A model generated the notes under the pieces. It was not told the DNA's origin. It worked only from the letters and a program-made list of their open reading frames with translations, and did no database searches. A stretch of 64,000 nucleotides of DNA from Planctomycetota bacterium. GTDB lineage: Bacteria; Planctomycetota; UBA1135; GCA-002686595. The stretch spans positions 62,001-126,000 of the forward strand of contig NYYZ01000037.1 of the NCBI GenBank assembly GCA_002686945.1, read 5' to 3'. The position numbers were made by a program, and so were the translations under genes. Shown piece after piece: positions 1 to 7,768 of the stretch (the first letter of the stretch is position 1; every line of letters begins with the position of its first letter).

Positions 1-84
1 GGTGCTGCCAATCGGCAACAAGAAGATAGAGTCGGGCCCCATGACCGCGGCCAATTCCTTCCAAGTACTACGGGCGATGTCCAT
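1..84 (-). CDS. Creatininase-family amidohydrolase (N-terminal fragment, cut by window edge)
   Basis: Reading the minus strand from an ATG at 84 gives 28 codons that run in frame off the window edge: MDIARSTWKELAAV followed by a PDSIFLLPIGST stretch. A W-x-E-L near the start followed by a hydrophobic strand ending in P-x-G-S-T is the classic opening of creatininase/creatinine amidohydrolase proteins, where the metal-binding E-Q-H-G follows directly. Those metal residues lie outside the window. It starts 52 nt after the stop of the CoA-ligase gene on the same strand and is probably the last visible gene of that operon. Family members hydrolyse small cyclic amides or formamides; the substrate cannot be told from the fragment. 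No strong ribosome binding site is seen, but no better in-frame start lies upstream. Confidence 0.6.
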   Translation of the reverse strand, partial: MDIARSTWKELAAVMGPDSIFLLPIGST

Positions 85-136
85 GTTCGGGGGTGCTCGC
101 GGGCATGTTACCCCACGACCCGGGGAAAAGAACCGC

Positions 137-1699
137 TCACAGTTTGAGTTCTGCGGCTTCCTCTGCCAGAACCCGACGAGCCACCTTGCCTCGGTCATTG
201 CGCGGGAGTGCCTGGCGCCACTCAAACCAGCGCGGGTACTTGTGGGGTGCCAGACGCCCCTTGATGAAACCCTTGAGTTCCGCCGCCAGAGGCTGTCCCC
301 CTTCAGAACCACCCGCAGGAACCACAAATGCCAGGGGTTTGACCAGACCCGCCCCATCCTTGGCGGCCACGATGCAAACATCTTGAACCGCGTCGTGACA
401 GCGCAGGCATTCTTCGATCTCAAGCGGTGAACACCAGATTCCACTGACCTTGAGCAAGTCGTCGGCCCGTCCCTCATACCAGAACCGGTCTTCCGAGTCC
501 CGGCGAAAAATATCGGCGGTCGTACACCAATCCCCCTGAAAGGTGGATTGAGATTCTTCCTTGTCTGCCCAATAGCAAAGGGCTGTGGAGCCGCCGCGAA
601 TACGCAAGCGACCTGGCTCGCCATCGGGGACCGGAGCACCATCTGGGCCGACGATCTCGGCCTCATAGCCGGGTACCAGGCGGCCCAATGAACCAAGGGT
701 CACTTCCCCCGGCGCATTCGAAATATATATATGGAACATCTCGGCAGAGCCGATGCCATCAAGGATCTCGACACCTGTACATTCCAGCCAACGTTCATAG
801 ACGCGGCGGGGCAGAGCCTCTCCTGCGGAAATGCAACGGCGCAAACAACTCAGATCAACATCTTCCAATTTCTTCGAGTCAAGCATGCCATTGATCAAGG
901 TGGGCACACTGGTCAATACCGTGGGTCGGTGGTCTGCGATCTGTTGCAGGATCTCCTCGGGAGTAGCTCGGCCCTCGAAGAGGACAACCGTTGCCCCCAC
1001 GCGAAAGGGAAACATCAAGTTTGTCCCCGTGGCGTATCCAAAGAACAGCTTCGGCACTGAAAGACAAATGTCTGACTCCTGATAGCCCACGACTCCCAGC
1101 CCATAGGCCTCGGTGGCAAAGGCAAAGTCCCGCTGCATATGTACGCAGGCTTTGGGGTGGCCGGTGGAACCAGACGTGAACAACCAGCCCGCCAGATCAT
1201 CTGGGGTGGTTGGTTCCGTGCGGGCGAGGTCAGAATCAGGATCCTCTGCAGCCAACGCCTCCGCCAGGCAATTGTGTTTCCCAATCTGATTTCCGGAGAC
1301 CAGTAATCTGGGCGGGTGCTCCATGTCCTCCATCGCCTTCTCCAATTCGGGCACAACCGCCTCATGGCAGATCACGATGCGCGCCTTGGTATAACGCAGA
1401 TAATGAGCGTAGTCCGAAGCCATCAGCCGAGGGTTGACCATGCAGAACACGCCCCCCGCCCGCAGGACGCCGAACCAGGCCAGCACAAAGTCGACCCCAT
1501 CGGGCAGAATCAGGAGCACACGCTCTTCTGGGCACACTGAGCGCCTGCGCAAGGCCGCAGCACAACGAGCAGCGCCCGCGCTCAGTTCGCCATAGGTCCA
1601 GGACTGTCCCTGACAGTGCAGAGCGACCTTGTCCGCGCGCCCTGCCTCCAGATTGTGGTCAAGAAACCAAGTGCAAAGGTTCAACTGATCGGAATTCAC
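137..1699 (-). CDS. Benzoate-CoA ligase family AMP-forming acyl-CoA synthetase
   Basis: A 520-residue ANL-superfamily enzyme, the expected length for the benzoate-CoA ligase family (about 510-540). It would activate an aromatic or other carboxylic acid with ATP to an acyl-adenylate, then to the CoA thioester, in the cytosol. The phosphate-binding loop reads LFTSGSTGHPKACVHMQRD near residues 173-191; the ACVH-x-QRD continuation is typical of benzoate/aminobenzoate CoA ligases rather than fatty-acid ligases. The C-terminal subdomain has the hinge segment DDLLKVSG and the conserved catalytic lysine in LPRNDRGKV. The gene lies 10 nt after the kinase-like gene, in the operon with acyl-CoA dehydrogenase, enoyl-CoA hydratase and ferredoxin. 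That context favours aromatic-acid catabolism (inference); benzoate, 2-aminobenzoate and hydroxybenzoates cannot be told apart by eye. Confidence 0.85.
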   Translation of the reverse strand: MNSDQLNLCTWFLDHNLEAGRADKVALHCQGQSWTYGELSAGAARCAAALRRRSVCPEERVLLILPDGVDFVLAWFGVLRAGGVFCMVNPRLMASDYAHYLRYTKARIVICHEAVVPELEKAMEDMEHPPRLLVSGNQIGKHNCLAEALAAEDPDSDLARTEPTTPDDLAGWLFTSGSTGHPKACVHMQRDFAFATEAYGLGVVGYQESDICLSVPKLFFGYATGTNLMFPFRVGATVVLFEGRATPEEILQQIADHRPTVLTSVPTLINGMLDSKKLEDVDLSCLRRCISAGEALPRRVYERWLECTGVEILDGIGSAEMFHIYISNAPGEVTLGSLGRLVPGYEAEIVGPDGAPVPDGEPGRLRIRGGSTALCYWADKEESQSTFQGDWCTTADIFRRDSEDRFWYEGRADDLLKVSGIWCSPLEIEECLRCHDAVQDVCIVAAKDGAGLVKPLAFVVPAGGSEGGQPLAAELKGFIKGRLAPHKYPRWFEWRQALPRNDRGKVARRVLAEEAAELKL

Positions 1700-1709
1700 C
1701 GTAGAAGGC

Positions 1710-2558
1710 TCAAGTCAACGCTGCGGCAAGGTGCTCACGAAAGACCGAAGCATCCGCCGGCCGTTCCCGGCGCTGAGGATCGAGAGCCGAACACAACAGA
1801 CTGTCGAGCCCCGGTGCAAGGTTCACCGCACGGGCAGCATTGGACCCCTCGGAAGGCCGTACCAACTTGCTCTGGAAGACTTCGACGAACCCCGTGCCGT
1901 TCCAGGGCAGTTGCCCAGTCGCTGCCTCATAGAGCAGAGTCGCCAGGTTGTAGAGATCCGAACCCGCACTGGGAGCATCCCCGCTGAACTGTTCAATGGG
2001 TGCATAGAAGGGAGTACCCACCAGCTGAGTGCGGGCGCCAAGATGTTGTGTGGACCAGAGGCTGGGAGTAACGCCTCCATCGATGATCACCGCACTATCC
2101 GGGTCGCCGTTGCCAAAAACCACTTCTGGCTTCAAGTCTCCGTGCACCATTCCTGAACCGTGCAATTCCTCAAGTCCGTCAAGAAGGCGCAGACCAAGCT
2201 GCTGTACCTCGCCGCTGCTAAGCAGTTCGCCTTCGGCCATGAAGTGACGCAAGCTAGGTCCGGGCACACGCGCCCCAACTTGCAACACAAGGCCATCCTC
2301 CTGTACTTCCATGCGGCTCAAGCTGCGAACCGAGGAGCAATCGAACGCTATCCAGGGCTCGAGTTCCTGTGAGAAACTAGTCGCTGCCTCGAAGCTGCCG
2401 AAGAGGTGACTAGGAAACAGAACCAACTCCGCGCCGTCGGGAAAGTCCTCTCCCTGCAGCCCGAAGGTGGAGGAAATGCCGTTCTCGCGCAACAGCTTGG
2501 TGATGGTGTACTGGCCCAGAACTTCTTTGCCGGGAACAAGGTTGATCAGTTCAAGCAT
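1710..2558 (-). CDS. Degenerate Ser/Thr protein kinase-like protein (probable pseudokinase)
   Basis: A 282-residue protein with the C-lobe of a Hanks-type kinase. The catalytic-loop equivalent is VHGDLKPEVV (about residues 138-147), the DFG equivalent is IIDGG, the activation segment has GTPFYAPIEQ, and a late SDLYNLATLLYEAATGQLPW block is typical of bacterial kinases. Key residues are missing. The glycine-rich loop is not recognisable (ENGISSTF), the VAIK lysine position reads ELVLFPS without lysine, the metal-binding Asn after HxD is Val, and DFG is DGG. The HxD and DGG aspartates remain. There is no membrane segment. It sits inside a metabolic operon, 3 nt from the hydrolase-like gene and 10 nt from the CoA ligase. 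I infer a catalytically weak or dead regulatory kinase fold; an active atypical kinase cannot be excluded. Confidence 0.75.
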   Translation of the reverse strand: MLELINLVPGKEVLGQYTITKLLRENGISSTFGLQGEDFPDGAELVLFPSHLFGSFEAATSFSQELEPWIAFDCSSVRSLSRMEVQEDGLVLQVGARVPGPSLRHFMAEGELLSSGEVQQLGLRLLDGLEELHGSGMVHGDLKPEVVFGNGDPDSAVIIDGGVTPSLWSTQHLGARTQLVGTPFYAPIEQFSGDAPSAGSDLYNLATLLYEAATGQLPWNGTGFVEVFQSKLVRPSEGSNAARAVNLAPGLDSLLCSALDPQRRERPADASVFREHLAAALT

Positions 2559-2561
2559 GGT

Positions 2562-3149
2562 CTAACGGAATGACTCCAAATGATTCGAAAGGAATGTCTC
2601 AAGCAAAGAGAGTACCAGAGGGGCACGGAGGTCGTCGCTCGGGATACTGTGGCTCTCATGAATTCGCGCACAGGCGTCCAACTGCAGCCCCACAAACTGA
2701 CTCTGCTGCGAGTCGATGGCCGCTGGATCCGTGGATTCGACGCGCAGCAGAGGGGCCTCCAGGTTGAGCAGCATTTCCAGAGGCTGCACCGGCCGCTGAA
2801 CGTCGAGATCCTCCAGGATCAGGGGCACATCAATAACCGCGAGGGCTGCTACCCGCTTGCTGCGACAGGCCTGCAGGAAGGCGGCGGTCCCGGGAGTACC
2901 CACCCCCACCAGAACCAGCGGAGTGCCCTCGACATCCTGTACCTGCGCCAAACGCTTGAGACCGGCCTCAAGTTCCCGCCCCGCCGCTCGGTGGTCGTCT
3001 GCGGCGAGCCCCGTCGCAACCAGCACGCTCCAGCCGTGTTCCCCGGCCCCCTTCACCAACCCCGTGATCAGATCATCTTCCGGCGGTCCGTAGAACAGGC
3101 AGCCCAGACCTGCCCCCGGTTCCAAGAACCAATCCTTGACGGTCGTCAC
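2562..3149 (-). CDS. Uncharacterised protein, possible alpha/beta-hydrolase-like fold
   Basis: A 195-residue cytosolic protein that I do not recognise firmly. It begins with FYGPPEDDLITGLVKGAGEHGWSV-like strand/helix alternation, and a strand-turn-helix LVLVGVGTPGTAA (about residues 79-91) resembles the nucleophile elbow of dienelactone-hydrolase/alpha-beta hydrolases. The nucleophile position would then be Thr or missing rather than Ser/Cys. A later LLNLEAPLLRVESTDP segment fits the strand that normally carries the acid residue, and a near-terminal His (ARIHESH) could complete a triad. It overlaps the upstream ferredoxin gene by 4 nt and lies 3 nt before the kinase-like gene, so it is translationally coupled within the aromatic-acid-like operon. 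The alternative is a non-enzymatic or unrelated Rossmann-like protein. Confidence 0.5.
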   Translation of the reverse strand: MTTVKDWFLEPGAGLGCLFYGPPEDDLITGLVKGAGEHGWSVLVATGLAADDHRAAGRELEAGLKRLAQVQDVEGTPLVLVGVGTPGTAAFLQACRSKRVAALAVIDVPLILEDLDVQRPVQPLEMLLNLEAPLLRVESTDPAAIDSQQSQFVGLQLDACARIHESHSIPSDDLRAPLVLSLLETFLSNHLESFR

Positions 3150-3487
3150 CCCTTGTCCACCCCGGTCAGGTGCTCGTCCGGGATCACCAGGCGCTCGACC
3201 ACCTGCCCCCCTTCAATGTGTTTCTCAATGATCTCATCTACGTCATCGGGCGTCACCCTTCCATACCACACGCCTTCGGGATAGACGACCATCACAGGGC
3301 CAAATGCGCACTGATCCAAGCACTGACACTTGTTAGCACGCACCACTCGCTTGTGTCCTCGCTCGTACAGCTTGCGCTTGAAGTCCCTTGCAACCGCGGC
3401 AGAACCACGGACTGAACAACATCCGCGGGCGTCATCATCATCCCGAGAATTCACACAGACAAAAAGGTGCCGCTTGAATTTCGCCAT
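3146..3487 (-). CDS. Thioredoxin-like [2Fe-2S] ferredoxin
   Basis: A 113-residue protein of the Shethna-type, thioredoxin-fold [2Fe-2S] ferredoxin family. It starts HLFVCVNSR, has a CC pair in ARGCCSVRG, and a second cysteine cluster in ANKCQCLDQCAFGPVMVVYP, followed by the family's usual YGRVTPDDVDEIIEKHI C-terminal helix. Four of these cysteines would bind one cluster. It is a soluble electron carrier. It sits 2 nt after the acyl-CoA dehydrogenase stop and overlaps the next gene by 4 nt. In this operon it could pass electrons to or from an oxygenase/reductase acting on the CoA thioester, or from the acyl-CoA dehydrogenase (inference). Confidence 0.88.
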   Translation of the reverse strand: MAKFKRHLFVCVNSRDDDDARGCCSVRGSAAVARDFKRKLYERGHKRVVRANKCQCLDQCAFGPVMVVYPEGVWYGRVTPDDVDEIIEKHIEGGQVVERLVIPDEHLTGVDKG

Positions 3488-3489
3488 GG

Positions 3490-4644
3490 TCAGTTCGAGG
3501 AATCTTGATTCAAGAGATGTTTGGCGATGATCAGCTTTTGAATCTCACTGGTGCCCTCATAAATCCGAAGAGCTCGCACCTCACGAAAAAGAAGCTCCAC
3601 GACAGTTCCGCGACGCACCCCAAGACCTCCATGGTGTTGCACAGCCTTGTCACAGACCCAGCTTGCTGTTTCCGTTGCGAACAACTTGGCCCGGGCTACC
3701 ACTGCCGTCGAATCCCCTTCAGCGTCCACGCATGCCGCCGCATGAGACACGAGCAAGGCAGCGGCTGCCAGACGCGTGTCCATCTCTGCCAGATCAAAGC
3801 GCAGGCCCTGAAAACTGGACAGGGACCGCCCAAACTGCTCGCGGGACTTGAGATGGGCCAGGGACTCCTCCAGGGCACGCTCCCCAAAGCCCACCGCTGC
3901 CGCCGCTACCGAGGTCCTGAAGCGAGCCAGAACCCCGAGCGCCAGATCAAGGCCTTGGCCTTCCTCCCCAATCAGATCACGGTGATCCACCTGCACATCG
4001 TTCAGGATCACCTCGCCAATGGGATGAGAAGCCATCACCTCGAACCGCTTGACTTCAAGGCCTCGAGCACTGGCAGGGACCCGAAACATGGCCAGGCCAG
4101 AGCGGTCTCCAGGCTCACCAGCCACCCGAGCAAGGAGCGTATAGTCATGTGCGATGCCCGCGTTTGTGATGAAAGTCTTGGCACCGGTCAGACAGTACCC
4201 ACGATCCGTACGCACTGCCCGGGTAGAGACGCCGGCCAGATCGCTGCCCGCACCCTGTTCCGTCACTGCAAAGGCAGCAATGCGTGTCCCAGCGGCGTAC
4301 TCCGCCATCAGTTCCTGAGCCAGGTCTCTTGCGCCTCCCAGAGCGAGGGCATAAGAGCCGAGGCCCTGCTCCACGAACATCAGGTCCACCATTCCGCAGC
4401 CCCGAGCCAGCCCACGGCGCACAGCGCACAAGGCCTCGACGCTGACCTCATCAGCAGCTACGCGACCCCCTGCGGCACGACCGCCATAGGCCTCGGGCAA
4501 GGCCCATCCGAGCCAATCGTTCTCTGCCAGGAGCCCCAAGGCAACGCTTGCGGCGCCATCTTCATCAGCCGCACAAGCAACCTTCGCTTGCATGGAGCGA
4601 GCCGCTTGTTCAGCGTCGCTTTGGAGTTTGACAAGTTCACTCAT
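3490..4644 (-). CDS. Acyl-CoA dehydrogenase family flavoprotein
   Basis: A 384-residue FAD-dependent acyl-CoA dehydrogenase of normal length. Visible landmarks are the flavin/substrate segment FAVTEQGAGSDLAGVSTRA (about residues 140-158), followed by CLTGAKTFITNAG, and the C-terminal VRALRIYEGTSEIQKLIIAKHLL region. There the Glu of IYEGT is the usual catalytic base and EIQ contacts the adenine or CoA. The family oxidises an acyl-CoA at C2-C3. The start overlaps the enoyl-CoA hydratase stop by 4 nt. A second, different acyl-CoA dehydrogenase lies at 45332-46579, so this copy is probably specialised for the acyl-CoA made by the operon's CoA ligase (inference). Confidence 0.9.
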   Translation of the reverse strand: MSELVKLQSDAEQAARSMQAKVACAADEDGAASVALGLLAENDWLGWALPEAYGGRAAGGRVAADEVSVEALCAVRRGLARGCGMVDLMFVEQGLGSYALALGGARDLAQELMAEYAAGTRIAAFAVTEQGAGSDLAGVSTRAVRTDRGYCLTGAKTFITNAGIAHDYTLLARVAGEPGDRSGLAMFRVPASARGLEVKRFEVMASHPIGEVILNDVQVDHRDLIGEEGQGLDLALGVLARFRTSVAAAAVGFGERALEESLAHLKSREQFGRSLSSFQGLRFDLAEMDTRLAAAALLVSHAAACVDAEGDSTAVVARAKLFATETASWVCDKAVQHHGGLGVRRGTVVELLFREVRALRIYEGTSEIQKLIIAKHLLNQDSSN

Positions 4645-5468
4645 GACCGCGCGCCGCTTTGCTTTCCAAGTGCCCCCGAAGCCCGAAAGTCCTTGTGGCG
4701 CTTCTCCACAAAGGCACGGTAGGCCTCCTCATAGTCAGGATGCTTCATGCACTCCGCTTGAATCCAGGCCTCAGCGGAGAACGCCTCGTCGCGGCTCATG
4801 TTCCATTCCGCATCTAGCATGCGCTTGGTGACCGCCAGTCCCAGGGCAGGGCCAGAGGCAAGCTCCCCAGCAAGTTCAAGGCCGCGATCGGCGAGTTCCT
4901 CGTCCGGGACAACTTGATTGTAGAGCCCGATGGACTCAGCGCGCTTGGCGTCAATGAACTCTCCCAACATCAAGAGCTCACTCGCCAATCCATGACCCAC
5001 AATGCGCGGCAACAGCCAGGCAGCTCCCATATCCGCCCCTGAGAGCCCCACCTTGGTGAACAGGAAAGCGATGCGTGCGGACTCCGCCGCAACCCGGATG
5101 TCACAAGCCGCAGCCATGACAGCCCCTGCTCCACAGGTGGTGCCATTCAGTGCCCCGACTACCGGCTTCTCCAGTTGTCGAATGCTGCCGATCAAATCGC
5201 AGGTCATACGCGTGAATGCATACAGGGTGCCATCATCCACGCCCATCAGGCGTCCGATGATGTCGCGCACATCTCCTCCAGAACAGAAGGCCCTGCCAGT
5301 TCCGGTCAACAGCACGCTGCGAAGGTCGTCACGGGTCGCCAGCGCCCGAAAGGTATCCCTCAGCTCGGCGTAGGAATCGAAAGTCAGAGCGTTCAGACGT
5401 TCCGGCCTCTCCAGGCGAATCACCGCGACATCGTCTTCCTCGTGGTAGTGGAATGTCTTGCAGTCCAT
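4641..5468 (-). CDS. Enoyl-CoA hydratase/isomerase (crotonase) family protein
   Basis: A 275-residue crotonase-fold protein and first gene of the seven-gene minus-strand operon. It has the N-terminal VAVIRLERPERLNAL strand, the first oxyanion-hole loop GRAFCSGGDVRDIIG (about residues 57-71) and the second in NGTTCGAGAVMAA (about 109-121). The catalytic region reads FLFTKVGLSGADMGAAWLLP: neither glutamate typical of true hydratases is present, and an Asp (GADMG) occupies the neighbourhood of the second. That pattern suits isomerase or CoA-thioester ring-processing members better than a plain beta-oxidation hydratase. From memory, this subgroup accompanies aminobenzoate/salicylate-type CoA ligases. 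The start 67 nt upstream of the tight cluster, after the 5536-5573 hairpin, marks a likely promoter region. Confidence 0.85.
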   Translation of the reverse strand: MDCKTFHYHEEDDVAVIRLERPERLNALTFDSYAELRDTFRALATRDDLRSVLLTGTGRAFCSGGDVRDIIGRLMGVDDGTLYAFTRMTCDLIGSIRQLEKPVVGALNGTTCGAGAVMAAACDIRVAAESARIAFLFTKVGLSGADMGAAWLLPRIVGHGLASELLMLGEFIDAKRAESIGLYNQVVPDEELADRGLELAGELASGPALGLAVTKRMLDAEWNMSRDEAFSAEAWIQAECMKHPDYEEAYRAFVEKRHKDFRASGALGKQSGARS

Positions 5469-5535
5469 GGGGCAGAGGATACCCCCGATGACGGCCCAGC
5501 CTGGGATCCGCCTTCACAATCCCGCCACATAATGC

Positions 5536-5573
5536 GAGCGGCGCCCGCTCCCCTGGGGGAGCGGACGCCGCTC
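5536..5573 (-). terminator. Strong hairpin, likely transcription terminator of the secreted-protein gene
   Basis: Two 18-nt arms, 5536-5553 and 5556-5573, are complementary except for one position that becomes a G-U pair in the minus-strand RNA; only 2 nt separate them. The hairpin lies 28 nt after the stop codon of the 5602-7074 gene and before the next operon's start. No long U tract follows, so it is a GC-rich hairpin without the classic tail. Confidence 0.7.
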
Positions 5574-5601
5574 TTAGATTAAGCCTCTAACGGGCCAGGG
5601 A

Positions 5602-7074
5602 TCAGCGGAACTGAACCTGGACGGCGTCGGAGAAGTTGCTGGCGGCGCCGCAGCGGAACCAGAGGGTGAAGGCGACCGTGTCGCCCGGGGCGTAGTTGCC
5701 AATACCAAGGGTGTTGGTCATGACAAGGGGAACCACGTAACCGTTGCCGGAGGCATCGCCCGTTCCAACCAAGTTGGCAAGCACGCCATCAGGACCAAAG
5801 CGGCTGATGGAGTTCAGAGCGGGATCGCCCTGGTTCGTTGCAGTTGTCGGAGAGTAACGGCCGAAGGGCGGCTGGAGGTACAGGAAGCCATTGCTGATAG
5901 CAATGCCACTGCCCAGGGCGTTCGCGGCAAGGAAGTAACCAAACTCGTTGTCCGGTCCGTCAACGGCCTGCAAGGTACCAACGGTGGCACCAGACGGGTC
6001 ACGTGCGTAAGAGATGCGGACCGGGCCGGAGGGTGCTCCACCGGTGTTGGATCCACAGTGCGCGTTACCCGGGGCCGAGAACACAAGGTCCGGCTCGGTG
6101 TCACACGCAGCGCCAGCAAAATCCGAAGCATGGATGCGGATGTAGTTGGACGCGAACGAGTTGTTCGGGCCCAAACCGCCACAGCCAAGGACGTTGTTGT
6201 AACCACCGTACCAGTAACAACCGGTGCCGATGATCAACGCACCACCAGCGGGCTCAACAACGCGCCAGAGGTCCTGAGTGTTAAGACCAGTGTGGCCCAA
6301 GAGCGGGTCAATGTTGCAGGAAACTGCGCCACTGACGTCATAGTAAGTACCAGTACCACCGGATTCGCCGTTGGCACCACCCGTCACGTTGGGTGTCCAG
6401 TCAGGGTCACCAGCAATGACCCAGCCCATGTTTCCACCGACGGGACTCGCGCCCCAACCGAAGGAATCCCAATCAACGTTGGCGTCGTAGAGGGGAAGAC
6501 AAGGAGCGCCATCAGCGTTCAAGTCAACCTCTGCGCCGGCCATGTCGATCGTAATGATCCAGAAACCAAAGCCGGAACCACCGTTCTCGGGAAGGTCAAT
6601 ACCCGTTGTGGAGCCAGCCCAGTTGATGCAGGAGTTGGCCTCATTGGGGTTGGTGCAGGGATCATAAGCGTCATACCAGTTGACATCCATGGTCAGGGTG
6701 CCAGGCAGGGATGAAGTGCCGTAGTACATATCAAACGCGTTGATAGAGTAGCACTCCTTGTTGGCGCCGAAGGGAGAGGAAGCGCCGGGCAGTTCACCCT
6801 CGTCAACCCACTCCGCACCGTTCTCATGAATCTCGCCGGTCCAATAGATGCCGTCTGCGGTGTTGTTATAAACGATGTCGGGACCGACGTTGGCCGTTGC
6901 ACCTTGCGTGCGGGTCCAAGTGCCAGTAGCGACGTGATAGATACCGGCGTGCTTCGCCGTACCGTTGATGCGCTGAGGTTGCGCAGTTTGCATACTCTGC
7001 TGAGCAGTCGCGGACATGGCCAAGAGGCCCAAGCCAGCTACCGTCAGGAGGGAGCTTCTGATGTCAGTTTTCAT
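5602..7074 (-). CDS. Secreted protein of unknown function with signal peptide
   Basis: A 490-residue exported protein. I place the start at the ATG at 7074 because it gives a standard signal peptide (MKTDIRSSLLTVAGLGLLAM, cleavage near SATAQ-Q); a longer reading from 7149 only adds unlikely sequence. The mature part is rich in Gly, Asn, Asp and aromatic residues, low in Lys, and contains several Cys pairs (CYSIN, DPCTNPNEANSC, APCLP, GTGCYW, GLGCGG), suggesting disulfide-stabilised beta structure. The last ~60 residues (a DTVAFTLWFRCG strand, then AASNFSDAVQVQF) resemble a C-terminal beta module common in secreted proteins of some planctomycetes (from memory). It is monocistronic: a hairpin follows it and about 300 nt of non-coding DNA precede it. 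The function is unknown; a surface-layer, adhesion or extracellular-binding role is possible. Confidence 0.8.
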   Translation of the reverse strand: MKTDIRSSLLTVAGLGLLAMSATAQQSMQTAQPQRINGTAKHAGIYHVATGTWTRTQGATANVGPDIVYNNTADGIYWTGEIHENGAEWVDEGELPGASSPFGANKECYSINAFDMYYGTSSLPGTLTMDVNWYDAYDPCTNPNEANSCINWAGSTTGIDLPENGGSGFGFWIITIDMAGAEVDLNADGAPCLPLYDANVDWDSFGWGASPVGGNMGWVIAGDPDWTPNVTGGANGESGGTGTYYDVSGAVSCNIDPLLGHTGLNTQDLWRVVEPAGGALIIGTGCYWYGGYNNVLGCGGLGPNNSFASNYIRIHASDFAGAACDTEPDLVFSAPGNAHCGSNTGGAPSGPVRISYARDPSGATVGTLQAVDGPDNEFGYFLAANALGSGIAISNGFLYLQPPFGRYSPTTATNQGDPALNSISRFGPDGVLANLVGTGDASGNGYVVPLVMTNTLGIGNYAPGDTVAFTLWFRCGAASNFSDAVQVQFR

Positions 7075-7369
7075 GTGTTGCCGAAACCTATTTTCTAAGG
7101 AGTGCCGGAATAAAGGGGAGAAATGGAGCGGTGAAGAGAAGTCCACCACACGCTCCGTATGAACACTAGCCTGCGGGAAGACCTCCGGCTTGGAAAGGGG
7201 GGAAATCCAGGAGATTCCCCCAAACAGCGAGAATCACCTCGGCCCGAGACAGCTAAACCGACATAACCTATTGCCAGTCAATGAGTTACATACATACCCG
7301 CTTACCAAAGAGGAGCAGGATGGGGAAGTAATTTCCGGGCGCGAGTCTTATCTTGAGTCAACCCCAGCC
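7075..7369. other. Intergenic region upstream of the secreted-protein gene
   Basis: About 295 nt with no credible gene on either strand. It must hold the promoter of the minus-strand gene starting at 7074 and the 3' end of the RidA/SDR transcript. I see no strong hairpin or clear -35/-10 pair. Confidence 0.5.
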
Positions 7370-7768
7370 TCAAGGAAGAACTGCGGTGGCCTCTATCTCA
7401 AGGACGGCATTCTGCTCCAACAGGCCCTGGACCTCCACCAGACTCATGGCAGGCCACACACCGCCCAGAATGGCACGCCAGGCGACCCCCACCTCAGCCA
7501 GAACCCCCCTGTAGGCGGTCCTGTCCGTGACGTAGATCGTAACCCTGACGAGATGTTCAGGCTTGCCTCCAGCCTCCTCCAACACCGCCCTGATGTTCTC
7601 CAGGGCCTGCCTGAACTGAGGCAGGAACCCCTCTTTCATGCGCTCCTTGCTGTCCCAGCCCACCTGCCCGGCGATGAACAGCAGGCTGCCGGCGTCCGCC
7701 ACAAGCACCCCATTGCTGTAGCCACTCGGCCGGGGCCAGCCCTGGGGTTGGATCAAGTTGATCTTCAT
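7370..7768 (-). CDS. RidA/YjgF family protein (enamine/imine deaminase-like)
   Basis: A 132-residue RidA-family protein of typical length, expected to form cytosolic trimers. Landmarks are the start INLIQPQGWPRPSGYSNGV, the strand LLFIAGQVGWDS, the helix QFRQALENIRAVLEEAG, the segment HLVRVTIYVTD (with the Arg position used by catalytic members to bind the carboxylate), and the end MSLVEVQGLLEQNAVLEIEATAV. Catalytic members hydrolyse reactive imines/enamines to keto compounds and ammonia. It overlaps the SDR gene by 4 nt, so the two are translationally coupled. A RidA protein next to an SDR, an OYE-type reductase and a benzoate-CoA-ligase operon fits ring processing of an amino-aromatic CoA ester, where an imine would have to be hydrolysed (inference). 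Confidence 0.9.
   Translation of the reverse strand: MKINLIQPQGWPRPSGYSNGVLVADAGSLLFIAGQVGWDSKERMKEGFLPQFRQALENIRAVLEEAGGKPEHLVRVTIYVTDRTAYRGVLAEVGVAWRAILGGVWPAMSLVEVQGLLEQNAVLEIEATAVLP

Noticed and set aside
2-430. Plus-strand open frame at the left edge
   Set aside because: It lies opposite the 3' part of the CoA-ligase gene and the creatininase fragment, which both have clear family motifs; the plus-strand peptide has none.
3505-4722. Long plus-strand open frame (about 405 codons)
   Set aside because: It mirrors the acyl-CoA dehydrogenase on the minus strand, which has all expected motifs; long antisense frames are common in GC-rich genes.
6058-6714. Plus-strand open frame of 218 codons opposite the secreted protein
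   Set aside because: A low-complexity Val/Thr/Arg peptide that only reflects the codon bias of the real minus-strand gene.
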